Source of the DNA: Megalobrama amblycephala
Lineage: Eukaryota > Chordata > Actinopteri > Cypriniformes > Xenocyprididae
Assembly: GCF_018812025.1 (NCBI RefSeq)
Contig: NC_063062.1
Coordinates: 1,348,754-1,412,753 of the forward strand
Direction: 5' to 3'
Length of the DNA: 64,000 nucleotides
The position numbers and the translations under genes were made by a program. This document shows positions 26,201 through 41,200 of the stretch, piece after piece (positions within the stretch are counted from its first letter, which is position 1; every line of letters starts with the position of its first letter). Under the pieces are notes generated by a model that saw nothing but the letters and a program-made list of their open reading frames with translations, had not been told where the DNA came from and ran no database searches.

Positions 26201-29200
26201 ATGCCTTAAATGATTGCATAATACTTTCATGTTTAATAGGTTATTTCAAATTTTTTGGTGATAAAGTATGTTTACGAGCTGAATAAAAAAGAATGAATAA
26301 AGAAGAAAAAACAATTAATAAAAACTAAATCCATAAAATGATCACATGATGGAACTCTTGAATGGTTCTATACATGAAACGCCTGACTGATCCCTTTAAG
26401 GTTCTACATAAGGTTCATATTTAGAACCTTAAAGGGTTCCATCGGATGTTTCATTTATAGAACCTTTAAAGTTCTAAATATGAACCGCATGACGGAACCC
26501 TTTAAGGTTCTACATTTGAAGTGCCTGACAAACCCTATAAAGGTGCAATATGTAATATTTTTGCAGTAAAATATCCAAAAACCACTAGGTCAGTGTTATA
26601 TATTTTGTTCACTTGAGTACTTACAATATCCCAAATGTTTGCAACTATTTGTAAATCGTGAGAAAATTGCAATTTTAACGAAGGCTCCGGGACGTGTGAG
26701 GAGTCGCCTGTCAATGGCGTCATACCCGCGTTACCCTCAGTTTCCGGTTTTATTTTGTAGAAACCATGGAAACACCAAAGACGCTTTAATATGTTACATG
26801 TTTTAATAGACAAGGAAACAACTGTTTTGATATATTTATAGACAGAACACTAATTATTGTTATATAGCTCAACACGTTTAGTCTTATTGTTTAAATCTAA
26901 TTTTCTTGATTTTTTTTGCGATGCTTTACCATGCCTCAGAGAAAAACACAAATTTGTGAAGTAGCTAACATAGCATAATCAGATGCAGCTTTATTTTTAG
27001 TAACAGTAATACAGCATTTTCTCCATCATACAATATGTTTTAAAATTAATTGCATGTCATTTATCAACACAATCATCCAGTATTTAATATGATATTGTAA
27101 AATCGATCTATCTTACTGCAGTGTGTAACAGTGTCTCACAGCAGCCGCAGAGCGAACGCACAGAGTAACGTTATAACATCATTTTCAACACACTCAAATG
27201 TCTCTAATATGATAAACAGAGCTGCGTTACCTCATACTCATGACCGGAAAAGCGGCAGCGGCGCCGGCGACTGTGTCATAATAAAAGTCCCGCTGCTCGT
27301 GAGGCGTGTGTTGATCAATCGCTCCAGCTCCTCGTTCAGCTCCACAACACTCGCTCCTGCTCTGCTTCACACTACAGTAACGTTAATAATCACATCCATG
27401 AACATGATTTCTTCCCGAGTCTAATCCCTATTCTTTTGCACGATCCGTTGAGGTGAAGACCACATGACCCAAGATTCAGCTCTCAAACTTGGCATGATCA
27501 AGCTACGCCTTTGTTTTGAATAGGCCTCTAGCGACCTCTAGTGGACAAAATTATTACATATTGTACCTTTAAGGTTCTACATATGAGGCACCTGACGAAA
27601 CCCTTTATGGTTCTATATGTGAAGCGCCTTTCACTAACCCTAAGCTTGTTGTAGTCCTTAAACTAACAATGATAATCAGTTCGAAAACCTATTAATCTAT
27701 GTTAATTTAATTTCATTTATAATTTGCATTGTTAAAAACTTGTTAATATTATTTAATGGACCATGAATAAACAGCTGTATTTTTAACTAACTAACATTAA
27801 TAAAGATGAAGAAACAGTGTAACAAATGTGTTTAACTTTAACTAATTAGACCTTATTGTAAAGTGTTAGTGTTAAGAAATGCAATAATGTTTCACTCAGT
27901 ATTTGCACAATGCACGGTTACAACATGATCCTCTGCATCTTCACTGCTTGATACAGAGTCAGTTTCCTTTTAAAGTTTGAATATTTTCATGTCTGTGTCC
28001 CTGATGGAATCAGACACAGAACGAGCTGAATTTTTTATCTCACAACTTTTTAAGTTTAAGCTTGGCGTAATGTGGAAATGTGTGAATTTTAGGAAGCGTT
28101 ATACCCTGATGTGCTTTGATATGAGTCTGCGATTGCAGACAGTTGAGATATTAAACTTTCTGGGTTAGATGAAACTGTGGAATAAACAAAATTGCTTTAC
28201 CCAGAATCCCCTCTGTATTTTTAGTATCACTGATGTTTTGAGATGGCATAATGTTTCAGTGTCACTCCCTTCTGTACCTCAGTTACATATTACCCTCTTA
28301 ATTAGAGTCATTTGAAAATGAGTGAAAGGGGACTTAATTTAATTGATCGGAGGGTGAAAAGCCTACTTTACGTTTCAGAATGATGTGCCGAAGGTCAAGT
28401 TCACCATCAAGAACATCTCCATGTTTCCCACTGGAAATGATTCTTTTTCAATTTGCTATTATTGCTGTTACATTTATTGCATTTAGCATTAAATTACTAC
28501 GCTTTTGACTAGATTTAAGAAAGGCTGCATTACCTACAACAGCCGTCTAAAAGAAATTAGATTAAATTAACCTTTAACTAATAGCATGTGCAACCTTGGT
28601 GAGTTTATTTATTAACTAAATAATATAATTATTAATTTTCATTTTTTTATTGGTTGATTGCATTAACAGACTTTTACTTATATAGAATAATGTGTTCTGA
28701 TGAATCGTCTAGACCAGAAACATGTTTTATGAAATTAAATTTTGATTTCTGATTGACTTTAAGACCCTCCACAACCACATTGCATAGTTTGAGAGACAAA
28801 TTCTCTTTGCATTCGAGTAAATTCATTCTCACCTCAAATGCTTCTAAAAATACTCCATTGATGTGAGACTTCCCAGCCTCAAATCTATTCCGCTCTGAAA
28901 CTGAGTGCATGCTGCATTCATTTGCAACTGTTTTTTTTTTCTGATGAAAGACGTACAAGCGTGAAGAGAGAGAGAAATCTGTCCCCACATGAGATTCCCT
29001 CCCACTTCATTTCTGTCCTTCATGCAGTGAGCTACAGATAAAACTCTGCTCGCTGAGAGTTGCCCCTCCAATTGCATCCAGCCATTTTATAATTAGATTT
29101 ATTATATAAGTTTTATAATAGGATTGCTTATGCATGAGTTTCACTTTTATGTAACCGAATACAATGCTCCGAAATTTTGGCTGCCAGGAAGTATCGACCA

Positions 29201-32200
29201 CAACATGATCTGAGACGACGTCTCAGAAAGTGCGTTGATTCCCAAAACTGATTACAAAGCGCTGCTCCTTTTCGGAAGCGGGATGTCGGTACGATGTCAT
29301 ACGGAGCTGCTGCTCTCCAGGAAAAACAAGGCTTTTTCACGAGGCTTTAATCAATACAGGCCGTCGGAGACAATATGGGCCGGGGGGCTTTCAAAAAGCA
29401 CAGACGTCTTTGAACTGAGGCCATGTCAGTCTTGTCAAGCTGTGGTGTTCCAGTCAGAGTTTCAAAATCATCAAGGTAACAAACCAGAAATCTAAGGTGA
29501 CGTGCAGCCCACGATTAGGTCCTGTTTAAACTAGTGCGTTTTTGTTTTAAAAATGCATAACTTTTGCTACGGTTACGGCTGTCGACACTCGAAAACAGAC
29601 ACTTTTGAAAAAGCTGTAGTTTGAGAACTGTGTTTCTCAAGTCTCTGGTGTCTCCAGAATGAAGTTTCAGCTCAAAATCCCCCACAGATCATTTATTATA
29701 GCTTGTTAAATTTGCCCCTATTTGGGTGTGAGTTTGTGTGTGTCCCTTTAAATGCAAATGAGCTCCGCTTTCCAGAAGAGGGCGGAGCTTTAACAGCTCA
29801 ACAACAACAAAGCTGGAGAATCTCACGCAGCCAAAATGAGGATTTTGTTCAGCCTTACATTGTTCAAACCGGAGTCGACACTGATGGAGAGACTCAGGAA
29901 GAAGTTACAACTTTTAGACGTTTCTGAATGGTTAGTGGATAAATTGATGTAGTTGCTGTGGAGTTGATTCAACTCATCCACTAGCATGTGCCGTCATGTT
30001 CATCTTTTGTGCAAATCCAGCGTTGAATTGACCCTCGTTTGTGAAGCAGTCCGGCGTAAAACAACAACTCTTCCTCTTCTCTAAAGCAGCCCAACATGGC
30101 CCTGCCCCCTTTGTTGTGTGTTCTCGGGGGCGGGGTTTATGTACATTTTAGTGTTTGTGATGTCACTAACCCAGGAAGAAGCTCGTTGTAGTCCCTATCA
30201 GCTGTTTCTTGTAGTACTTAAGCAATTTCTGTAAAACACACACTGTAAAATTTACTTAATTTTTCTTTCGCAAGTTTTTGCACGCATGTTTTTTAAGTAA
30301 ATTTCAAATATGGAATTAAAGGGGCTCTATGTAAGTTTTTGACTGTACTAAAGCATAAAAATACCATAATATGTTTGCATATATTTATTAAACATGCTCA
30401 GTTCACATACTCGTTTCTCTGAAAACCATTGCTACAGCCAGTTATTTTACTTTGAAATTTTCGTTCCGTGTCGGAATTTCTGTTTTTGTTTCTCTGTGCA
30501 AGACTGCACGTTGCCAATTTACCCAACAGTATTTCTCCACCCCGGCTTGCCAGTTGGCGAAAAACACATGCAGCGAATTGCAGCAATGGAAGCCAGCAAA
30601 CAAACTGGGTCAGAGATCGCAGATTCTACCCGACCTAAAAAGCCTCAGCATTCTTCTAAAAATCTCTATGAACGGGAGCATATTAACCCTTAAATGCATA
30701 CCTCAGGTCTTTAGTGACCCGGGACGTCATTCACTACCCTCCTCCTCGTTCATTTTTTAAAGTTAGACATCAACCTTCTTGGTATTCCTCAATCAATTCA
30801 TTATAAAGAATATAACAAGAAAAAAATCCTAAAATTATAAAATAATGCCTATTTTTGTATTCATTTTTTGTAAAAATTGTATAGGGTCGCTAACGACCCG
30901 AGGTGTGTATGAGTGTACGTATATTTTTTCTGCACAACAATAATTGAATCTTAGATGACAGAATAAGTGCAATTCACCTTTATTCCACAAGGTGGCAATG
31001 TCTGATACACAATGCTGAAGTGACGACTCATTCAGACAGAAAACGAAAGAATAAGAAAAACATGAAATGGCTCAGCGATTTACTGCAGAGCGAGTACTGA
31101 ACGCAATCAAATATGACTGTAACTGTCACTGGATGGATCTGGTGAAGCTGTTAGCGACCTAAATATTGATTTTGAAGATGTTGAAAATTATATCGTTTTG
31201 AGAATGTGTTTGAGATCGCAAATTCGTGACCTCAAACATAAAACTAGCCCATTATTTGCTGAATTTACTGGGAAATGAGCTCTGACGAGGACAGTGGTGA
31301 TGGCATAAAACGTCTGCTCAAACGGAGCCCTTTCAAGCTCCAAAAGGTAACAAAATATGCTTTATTTTATTCTTCTGTAATTGTTACTCTAATATCAGAG
31401 GAGTTTTATATTATCGTGACAGGTAGAGATCCATCCATGTTAGATATAGATCCGGGTCAATAAAGACCCGAATATGTAAGAATGATTGGCGAAACAGTCA
31501 TGCATTTAAGGGTTAAAACGCGATATCAACTCATTATAAATCAATAAATCAACAAATTATCTTACAGTGTGTAAGTCTCTTCGCCATCCAATGTCGCTCC
31601 CGTCGCGTGTCTTCAAACTGGCAACCCGCGAGAGCGTCGAGTCTGAGGAGGAGGGGGCGGGGCGAACAATATCATGAATTTGAACTGCAGTACCCATTTA
31701 AACCACTAGCTTTCATTCTTACATAGAGCCCCTTTAAGTAACTCTACTTAACCAAGTTAAGTAAAATTAACAAAGAAAATGAGTAATTTTAACTTGGCCA
31801 GTAATTTCTATTTAGTTGAAGTTTCTTTTGCAATACATTTTACTCAAACAATATAACACTGAATCTAAGTAAATAATACAATAAATAATATGTAGACACC
31901 ATGTTTACATATTAGATGTACAATACACGATGACGGTAACATTCAATGGATCGTTTTTGAGTGTGAATGTGGCATTTTGAGTTGAAAACGAACTTCAATT
32001 GTCACAAAATGACAAGTTACTAAACATAACCACAAAAGCAATGATAAAACAGTGTAAAAAGAGCTGGAAAACAGCAAAAAATCAACCTCATTAATTATTC
32101 AAGGCCCAGTGCATGATGGGAACACCAGTATCAGAAAAGTTGAGTAGTTTTACTTCATTTTATAATGTTGATATTTACACTTTAATTTCTACAAGGTTAA

Positions 32201-35200
32201 ATTGAGTAATATAGAATTTACTTAGTTTTTTAATTCTTGCCTGAACTAACTTTTTCATGTAAACATTGCATTTGTTTTTCTGTAGTATTTACTTCACCAT
32301 AAAATCATTTTTTACACCATTTCAAGTGTGAAAAGCCCTATAATATTTCATTTTTCTGGATTATTGGTTCATATTGGTCCAGTATAGCCATATATTTGGT
32401 CATCATTGTTTTTAGGATGATACGAACTTTCAACAATCTTGCCAATATTTAACACCGTCTTTTAATGTAGGTTAATGCTGATTTAATTAAGGTTAAAACA
32501 ATAATAGCAAATAGTGAAAGAGAAGTGTGAGTGTGAGTGTGAGCTGTGGAGCGGCGCTATGATCGGCATTAGAGATGACCTGCCTCCTGTGATCATGTTT
32601 ACTGGAGCTTCAGGCAAATGCGGCTTCTGAGATTCTCATTTCACTGAGAGCTTTACAGCTCCGTGTGTGTGTGTGTGTGTGATCATCGATCAGGGATTCA
32701 GCCACATTAATGATGCCTGCAGGTGAAGCTCGGGCCCTCCAAGTCTCTGTGAGCGTCAACAGGGGAGAGAAACAGAGATTCGCTTGATTTTTGGTCCTTC
32801 TAAAAGCCTCAGCTGAAGCTCTGCAGAGACAGAACTAGAGAGATTTCAGGACACACACACACACACACACACACACACTGATACATACTGTACACAGGCT
32901 TTAAATTATACAACATAACATTAGTTTGTCATGGTATTGTTAAAATGATGTGCAAACCTATTTCTTTTCTACCTTCTCAAATATAGAAAATATGAGTTAA
33001 AGACAACAAAAATAATTGGATAATAATATGAAAATAAATAACTGGATCAAAATTTCAACATTTACTAGTACATTATTAAAATCAAAAGTTGTATCTGTTA
33101 ATATTATTTAATGGACCGTTGTATGAAATAACCTTAACAAAGATTAATCAATACAGTAAATTAGTAATGCATTAACTTATGGAACATTATTGTAAAATGT
33201 TTCCGAAGTTTTAATACTTCAACTTAAAAGTTTTTCCGTTATTTGCCAAAGCATTTCTAATTTACATTTGTTTATCTTTTTTTTTTTTATTATTCTAATA
33301 TTAATATTTATGTTATGTAAAACAATCAATGTTAAACACTTTCAAAAAATGAATTTAATTAAAAAAGTAAAAATTGGAATAATTAAAAAAAAACAATAAA
33401 AAACTTCTTTAAATATTACAAATGTAAAATTAAAATAAGTCATTTTAAAATTAAAACATTAAAAAAAGTACTAAAAATATAGCTAAAATAGTTAAAATAC
33501 ATAAATAAATAGTTAAAATAAATCACTTTAAAATAAAAATAAACAAAATTAACCTTACTAAAAATAATAAAATCTTAAAAAATATAAAATTAAATAAGTA
33601 ATTCTAAAATTAGAACATTTAAAAAAAAAATTATTATAATTATGTAAAGTTAAAATAAAGATTTTTAAAATAAAATCTATAAAAACACTTACTAAAAATG
33701 TATTAAATCATAAATATGAAAAGTTAAAATAAATAATGTTAAAATAAAAATAATCAATTTTATTTCAGCCTAATTTGTTACCAAAAACAATAATGAATAT
33801 CAATAATTTTTAATAGTTTTAGTTATTGGGAATTGATGTAGAATGGGACTTTTATGTAATTTTATCTTCAGGATAATGATTAAATTGTGATTGTGATGTT
33901 ACCTTTACATGAAAGGTGTTGTCATTTTACACATTAGCGATCTGAAATTGGTTTCTATGTTGCAAAAAGCAAGAAATGTTCAAAGTAAACAATTTTAAAT
34001 TTAGAACATAGAAGAGCTTGTCGAACAACGTTCCATTTCGTATGACATCACTAACCCCTCCTACTTTTAAGCCCCTCCCCTTTAACCACCTGACTCGTTC
34101 TGGACATAAGACTACAGTTTCACTATCCAATCAATTGCTTTAAACTCTGAAATTAGAAGTATAAAGTGTTTCATGTTGACTTTTAAAGTCGGATGTTTTG
34201 CAGAATCCCGTAAATCTGTGTGTATCATCAGGTTATTCTTAGACGGCACCTGGTCTCCGTTTTCAATCGTTACTCCAATTTATTCTTCCACGATCCTGTT
34301 TCATGTCAGACTCTAGCGCCAGTGTGTTCACTAACCCCTCGTTAAAACTCATCCCTCATTTACTTTAATTGCAGTTTGTTTGAACATAAAGACGTCTTGT
34401 TAAAATGGCCTTTAAAGCACATATTTAAGGGTGATTTAAGTGAGCAGAAACGAAGACGTGCCCCGGAGCCGCTAATTACAGCGTTCGTCCACTGCGACTC
34501 TCAGAGGAAACTCTCAGAGGTCCCAGAGAAAGAGAGATAGGATAAAGAATTTGAAAGAGAGATTTATTGACTGTTTGCACTTGATAATAACATCTATTTT
34601 GAGCCATCGTCACAATCAATCTCATTTTTTTTTTTTTTTTGTAGTTAATGAATTTATTAATGTATTGGGGAAAGAAACTAAATATATATTTGTAATATAT
34701 ATAATAATATATAAATATATATTACATAAATGTGATATGTAAAAATATAAAGTAAAAATTACAGTAAAATCAAAAATACAGTAAAAATTGTGAAATAACA
34801 CTTAATAAAAATTAATTAAATCATGAAAATGTAACATTTAATTTAATTTAAAATAAAAACTAAAAACTGAATATGAATTAAAACATAAATACATAAAGTT
34901 AAAATAAATAATTTTAAAATAAAAACAATCAAAATAAAACACTAAATGTATTTAATAAAAAGTAACATTTAAATAATTTTAAAATAAAAACAAAAAACTC
35001 ACTAAAAATTAATTATATCATAAATGTAAAGCTTAATTGTAAATAAATACAAAAATATTAAATATGTAAAGTTAAAATAAATAGTTGGTAAATTAAAACA
35101 ATCAGAATGAAACATTTACTAAAAATGAATTTAATAAAAGTGTAACATTTAAATAATTTAAAATAAAAACAATGAAAAAACACTTACTAAAAATTGATGT

Positions 35201-38200
35201 AAAGTTTAATTGTAAATAAAAAATATAATAATATTAAATCATAAATGTCAATTTAAACACTAAAAATTATTACATTTTAAAACTGTAAAATTAAAATATG
35301 TAATTCTAAAATAAAAACATTAAAACAAATATGTGAAGTTAAAATAAAAGCAATCAAAATAAAACACAAAATGTATCTTAATGTAAAATTAAAATAAGTA
35401 ATTCTAAAATAAAAACATTTAAGATAAAACACTGAATATGTAAAGTTAAAATAATTAACTGTAAAACTGTGTGAAAAAATTGTGAAATATTAATATTATT
35501 ACAATTTAAATAACTGTTTTCTGTGTGAATATATAGTAAAGTGTAATTTATTTCTGTGATCAAAGCTGAATTTTCAGGATCATTACTCCAGTCTTCAGTG
35601 TCACTTGATCCTTCAGAAATCATTCCAATATGATGATTTGCTGCTCAAGAAACATTTATGATTATTATTAGCATTGAAAACGCTTCATATTTTTGTGGAA
35701 ACTTTGATATTTTAACTTTGATAAATAAAAAGTTCTAAAGAACAGCATTTATTTGAAATAAAATCTTATATATAGAATTATAAATGTCTTTACTGCCATT
35801 TTTGATCAAATTAATGCGTCCTTGATGAATAAAAGTATGAATTTCTCTCCACGAGTTTGACGGACAGGTGTGTTTTTGACGGACAGGTGCGTTCATGACA
35901 CGGAAACACTGTTTTGCTTTAATTATCCTACTGAGATTTAGTTGCATAATCAGTGAAAAACATTTGGGTTTAGCTCCGAATCCCTTCAGCGGAAAATAAG
36001 ACTGACCGCGGATAAATCCAGATGAAATTTGAGCGAAGGACAGCACGGCTTGTCCTAAAAATGCAAATCCAGGCGATAACAAACAGCTGTCCCGGGTTAC
36101 CGATGGGAAATGTCACTCTAACTGCCACAAACACGGCATTTGATTAGGATTTACTGAACTGAGATTAGATTATCCAGTCTGATCCGTCTCCACCATCTGT
36201 TGCGTTTTTTGCTCTTGTGTTTCATTTTTAAGCACATGTTTGTCTTAGTGTGATGTCAGTATGAAGACGAGCGTTTGCTCTTGCTGTGGACAGTGAGGCA
36301 TCATGGGATTGACACTTTTCAGCATTAGATATTGTACATTTGTGTAAAATGAGGATGCAATATTCATTTTTGGGTCAGCAAACAGATGAATTATGCATCG
36401 TCACACCTGTGATTGAGCTCCGCTTCTGTTGTGTGTTCAGAGCAGCTCTCTTTGAACAGATAAACTGGGCGGAACGAGCGGCAGGACGGGAGATGTTGAG
36501 GAGCTCACAGAACAGCGTGTGAAAGCTGCTGTGTTTGTTCATTTAAGAGGAAACGCAGATGGTGAGACTGTGTGATGTGACGCGCCTCGGTCTGTGTGAT
36601 AAATCCAGCTTCCAGGTGCAGCGCAGCCCAAAACACCAGAGCATCATGGGATATCTGTCCTCATGGTGCTTCGACTTTCCTCTAAAGAAGGGTTTCCCAA
36701 ACTGGTGTTCGGAAGTGCAGGGTGTTTGTTAGGGTGTACGATCAATGTATAAAACTTTCTAAAAAATTTTATAATTAAAAAAAAAAACGTACTAAAAAAT
36801 AATCTTAATGTAAAATTAAAATGTGATTCTAAAATTAAAACATTTTCTTAAAATATAAATATGTAAAGTTAAAATAAATAATTTTCAAATCAAAACAATC
36901 AAAATTAAATGTACTAAAAATAATAAAATCTTAAAAATATAAAATTAAAATAAGTAATTCTAAAATTAAAACAAAAAAATTACTAAAAATATAATTATGT
37001 AAAGTTAAAATTAATTTTAAAATAAAATCTATAAAAACTCTTACTAAAAATGTATTAAATTATAAATATGAAAAGTTAAAAAAAATATCAGGTTAAAATA
37101 AAAACAATCAAAATAAAACACTTACTAAAAATGAAATAAAAAAATTTAAAATTTGAAATAATTTCAAAATAAAAACGATGAAAAACTAAAAATGTATATA
37201 AATGTAAAATTAAAACATTTAAATAAAACGTTTACTAAATTATGTAAAGTTAAAATAAATCATTTTAAAATAAAAACAATCAATTAGACTTACTAAAAAT
37301 AATTAAATCTTAAATATATATAAAACTAAAATAAGTAGTTCTAAAATTAAAATATTAAAAAGTACTAAAAATAGAATTATGTAAAGTTAAAATAAATAAT
37401 TTTAAAATAAAATAAAATCTATAAAAACACTTACTAATAAAATAAACAATAAATTCAATAAAAATAATCCAAATAAAACAGTTACTAAATATGGAATTTA
37501 TTAAAAATGTAAATAATTTTAAAATAAAAACAACAATAAAAAACACTTACTAAAAATAAATCATATAAATGTAAAATTTCATTGTAAATTAAAAAAAATG
37601 TAAATATTTATTAAATCATAAATATGTAAAGTTAAAATAAATGTAAAATAAAAGCAATTAAAATACTAAAAAATTAATTAAATATTAAAAATGTAAAATT
37701 AAAATGTCATTTGAAATCAAAATTCAACAATAAAAATTTAATTTAAAAAACAAACTATAAAAAACACTAAAAATGTATTAAGTTATTAATATGTAAACTT
37801 TGTAATATGTAAACAAAATAAAACTTACTAAAATTAAAAAATTATAATAAAAAAAAAATGTCACATCGAAATAGGTAATTTTATTACATAGAAGTAATTG
37901 ATTAAAACTAATAAGTAATTAATTTACCTGCATGACATTAGACCATTAACGGTCATCAGAGAACCAGGAACATGCAGTGTGTGATTCAATTATTGAAATA
38001 CTAACTTAAAATCTCAGGAGGGAAAAAAAAGCATAGATTCCCAAAAAAGTTTGGGAATCAGTGCTTTAAAGAGAAAGAATATCTCTGCTCCAAACTCTAG
38101 AGCGATGCCTACTGAATAGACAGTGAAATTCAAAAATTATTGCTGCGTACCTTGCATTTAAATGCATGTTAGAGTGTCATGTTGAATAGTTTTCAATGCA

Positions 38201-41200
38201 GACAATCGCTAGGATTTAAAACTAGTGTGTGTACAAACCCAATTCCAAAAAAGTTGGGACACTGTACAAATTGTGAATAAAAACAGAATGCAATGATGTG
38301 GAAGTTTCAAATTTCAATATTTTATTCAGAATACAACATAGATGACATATCAAATGTTTAAACTGAGAAAATGTATCATTTTAAGGGAAAAATAAGTTGA
38401 TTTGAAATTTCATGGCATCAACACATCTCAAAAAAGTTGGGACAAGGCCATGTTTACCACTGTGTGGCATCCCCTCTTCTTTTTATAACAGTCTGCAAAC
38501 GTCTGGGGACTGAGGAGACAAGTTGCTCAAGTTTAGGAATAGGAATGTTGTCCCATTCTTGTCTAATACAGGCTTCTAGTTGCTCAACTGTCTTAGGTCT
38601 TCTTTGTCACATCTTCCTCTTTATGATGCGCCAAATGTTTTCTATGGGTGAAAGATCTGGACTGCAGGCTGGCCATTTCAGTACCCGGATCCTTCTTCTA
38701 CGCAGCCATGATGTTGTAATTGATGCAGTATGTGGTCTGGCATTGTCATGTTGGAAAATGCAAGGTCTTCCCTGAAAGAGACGACGTCTGGATGGGAGCA
38801 TATGTTGTTCTAGAACTTGGATATACCTTTCAGCATTGATGGTGCCTTTCCAGATGTGTAAGCTGCCCATGCCACACGCACTCATGCAACCCCATACCAT
38901 CAGAGATGCAGGCTTCTGAACTGAGCGCTGATAACAACTTGGGTTGTCCTTGTCCTCTTTAGTCCGGATGACATGGCGTCCCAGTTTTCCAAAAAGAGCT
39001 TCAAATTTTGATTCGTCTGACCACAGAACAGTTTTCCACTTTGCCACAGTCCATTTTAAATGAGCCTTGGCCCAGAGAAAACGCCTGCGCTTCTGGATCA
39101 TGTTTAGATATGGCTTCTTTTTTGACCTATAGAGTTTTAGCCGGCAACGGCGAATGGCACGGTGGATTGTGTTCACTGACAATGTTTTCTGGAAGTATCC
39201 CTGAGCCCATGTTGTGATTTCCATTACAGTAGCATTCCTGTATGTGATGCAGTGCCGTCTAAGGGCCCGAAGATCACGGGCATCCAGTATGGTTTTCCGG
39301 CCTTGACCCTTACGCACAGAGATTGTTCCAGATTCTCTGAATCTTTGGATGATATTATGCACTGTAGATGATGATAACTTCAAACTCTTTGCAATTTTTC
39401 TCTGAGAAACTCCTTTCTGATATTGCTCCACTATTTTTGGCCGCAGCATTGGGGGAATTGGCGATCCTCTGCTCATCTTGACTTCTGAGAGACACTGCCA
39501 CTCTGAGAGGCTCTTTTTATACCCAGTCATGTTGCCAATTGACCTAATAAGTTGCAAATTGGTCCTCCAGCTGTTCCTTATATGTACATTTAACTTTTCC
39601 GGCCTCTTATTGCTACCTGTCCCAACTTTTTTGGAATGTGTAGCTCTCATGAAATCCAAAATGAGCCAATATTTGGCATGACATTTCAAAATGTCTCACT
39701 ATCAACATTTGATATGTTATCTATATTCTATTGTGAATAAAATATAAGTTTATGAGATTTGTAAATTGTCCTTTTTTATTCACAATTTGTACAGTGTCCC
39801 AACTTTTTTGGAATCGGGTTTGTAAATGTCGGAGAGCAGTCAAGGTTATCCCACATGTGAGTCTCGACTGTCTCTCGTAAGACTTTGGTTTGGAGAAAGC
39901 TGGACGTGTCCCTCAGCCCTGCGGCAGGCCGGCGTGTTGGACCGAGATCAGTGCGTTTGAGTCTGGCGTGCCGTACCGATGCCAGCGCTGAGGGATATCC
40001 CTGTGCAGAGGAGGAGTCTGGGATGCCGGAGGAATGGAAGCATTTCAAAGAAAAAGCACAAGCAGCCCACTCAGACTCTAACGGCTCTTTCCTCTGGGTG
40101 AACGTGAGCTATTCTGAGACGCTGTTTCGTACTGCAGCATACATGCAGCCGTAGTGTGTGGCGCTTTACTATTACAGGATGATGTTTGGAGTTATTTTAA
40201 ACTATTTCTTTACATGGTGGCTGCTGTTTCAGTGTGTTTCAGAGAATATGCATTGTGCATTGGTTTGTTATTCAGTGTTGTTTATTATTCCAGAGGAGTT
40301 TTCAGGCATCTGCAGCACCTTAAGTCACATTTATTTGTATACTGGAGCACTTCACAATTCACAATGTGCAGAAAAATCATGATGTCACTGTTATATCATT
40401 ATATCTTAATGTCTCCATGCCTTATAGGTGATATTGAAAATTAATATTCAATGTCAACAATTCTCATTAATAATCACTTGACATTGAATATTAATGAGCA
40501 TTGTTTACACTAAATATTAATCATCACTTATGCATTGAATATTAATGAGCATTGTTGACACTAAATATTAATCATCTCTTATTACATTGAATATTAATGA
40601 GCATTGTTGACACTAAATATTAATCATCACTTTTGACATTGAATATTAATGAGCATTGTTGACACTAAATATTAATCATCTCTTATTACATTGAATATTA
40701 ATGAGCATTGTTGACACTAAATATTAATCATCTCTTATTACATTGAATATTAATGAGCATTGTTGACACTAAATATTAATCATCACTTTTGACATTGAAT
40801 ATTAATGAGCATTGTTGACTAAATATTAATCATCTCTTATTACATTAAATGAACATTGTTGAAACTAAATATTAATCATGACTTTTGACATTGAATATTA
40901 ATGAGCATTGTTGACACTAAATATTAATCATCACTTTGCGGCAGGTCACATTTATTTGTATATAAATTTGTATAGTACTCATTAATAATCACTGTTGACA
41001 TTGAATATTAATGAGCATTGTTGACAATATTAATCAGTTTTGTTGGCATTGAATATTAATGAGCATTGTTGACAGAATATTAATAATCACTTTTGACATT
41101 GAATATTAATGAGCATTGTTGCCACTAAATATTAATCATCACTTTTGACATTGAATATTAATGAGCATTGTTGACACTAAATATTAATCATCTCTTATTA

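Larger units (their letters stand above)
30320..31733. mobile_element. TTAA-type element K5 (AGGGGCTCTATGTAAG ends), host of a nested element
   Basis: Inverted ends AGGGGCTCTATGTAAG and CTTACATAGAGCCCCT, flanked by TTAA at 30316-30319 and 31734-31737. Subterminal sequence has no long ORF. 826 bp of its length is the nested piggyBac-like element. Kolobok-like by analogy of ends and TTAA; no THAP relic was seen. Confidence 0.8.

Noticed and set aside
39825..40160. GC-richer ORFs on both strands as a new exon
   Set aside because: No splice-bounded frame and not part of the pepd protein, whose exons join without a gap.
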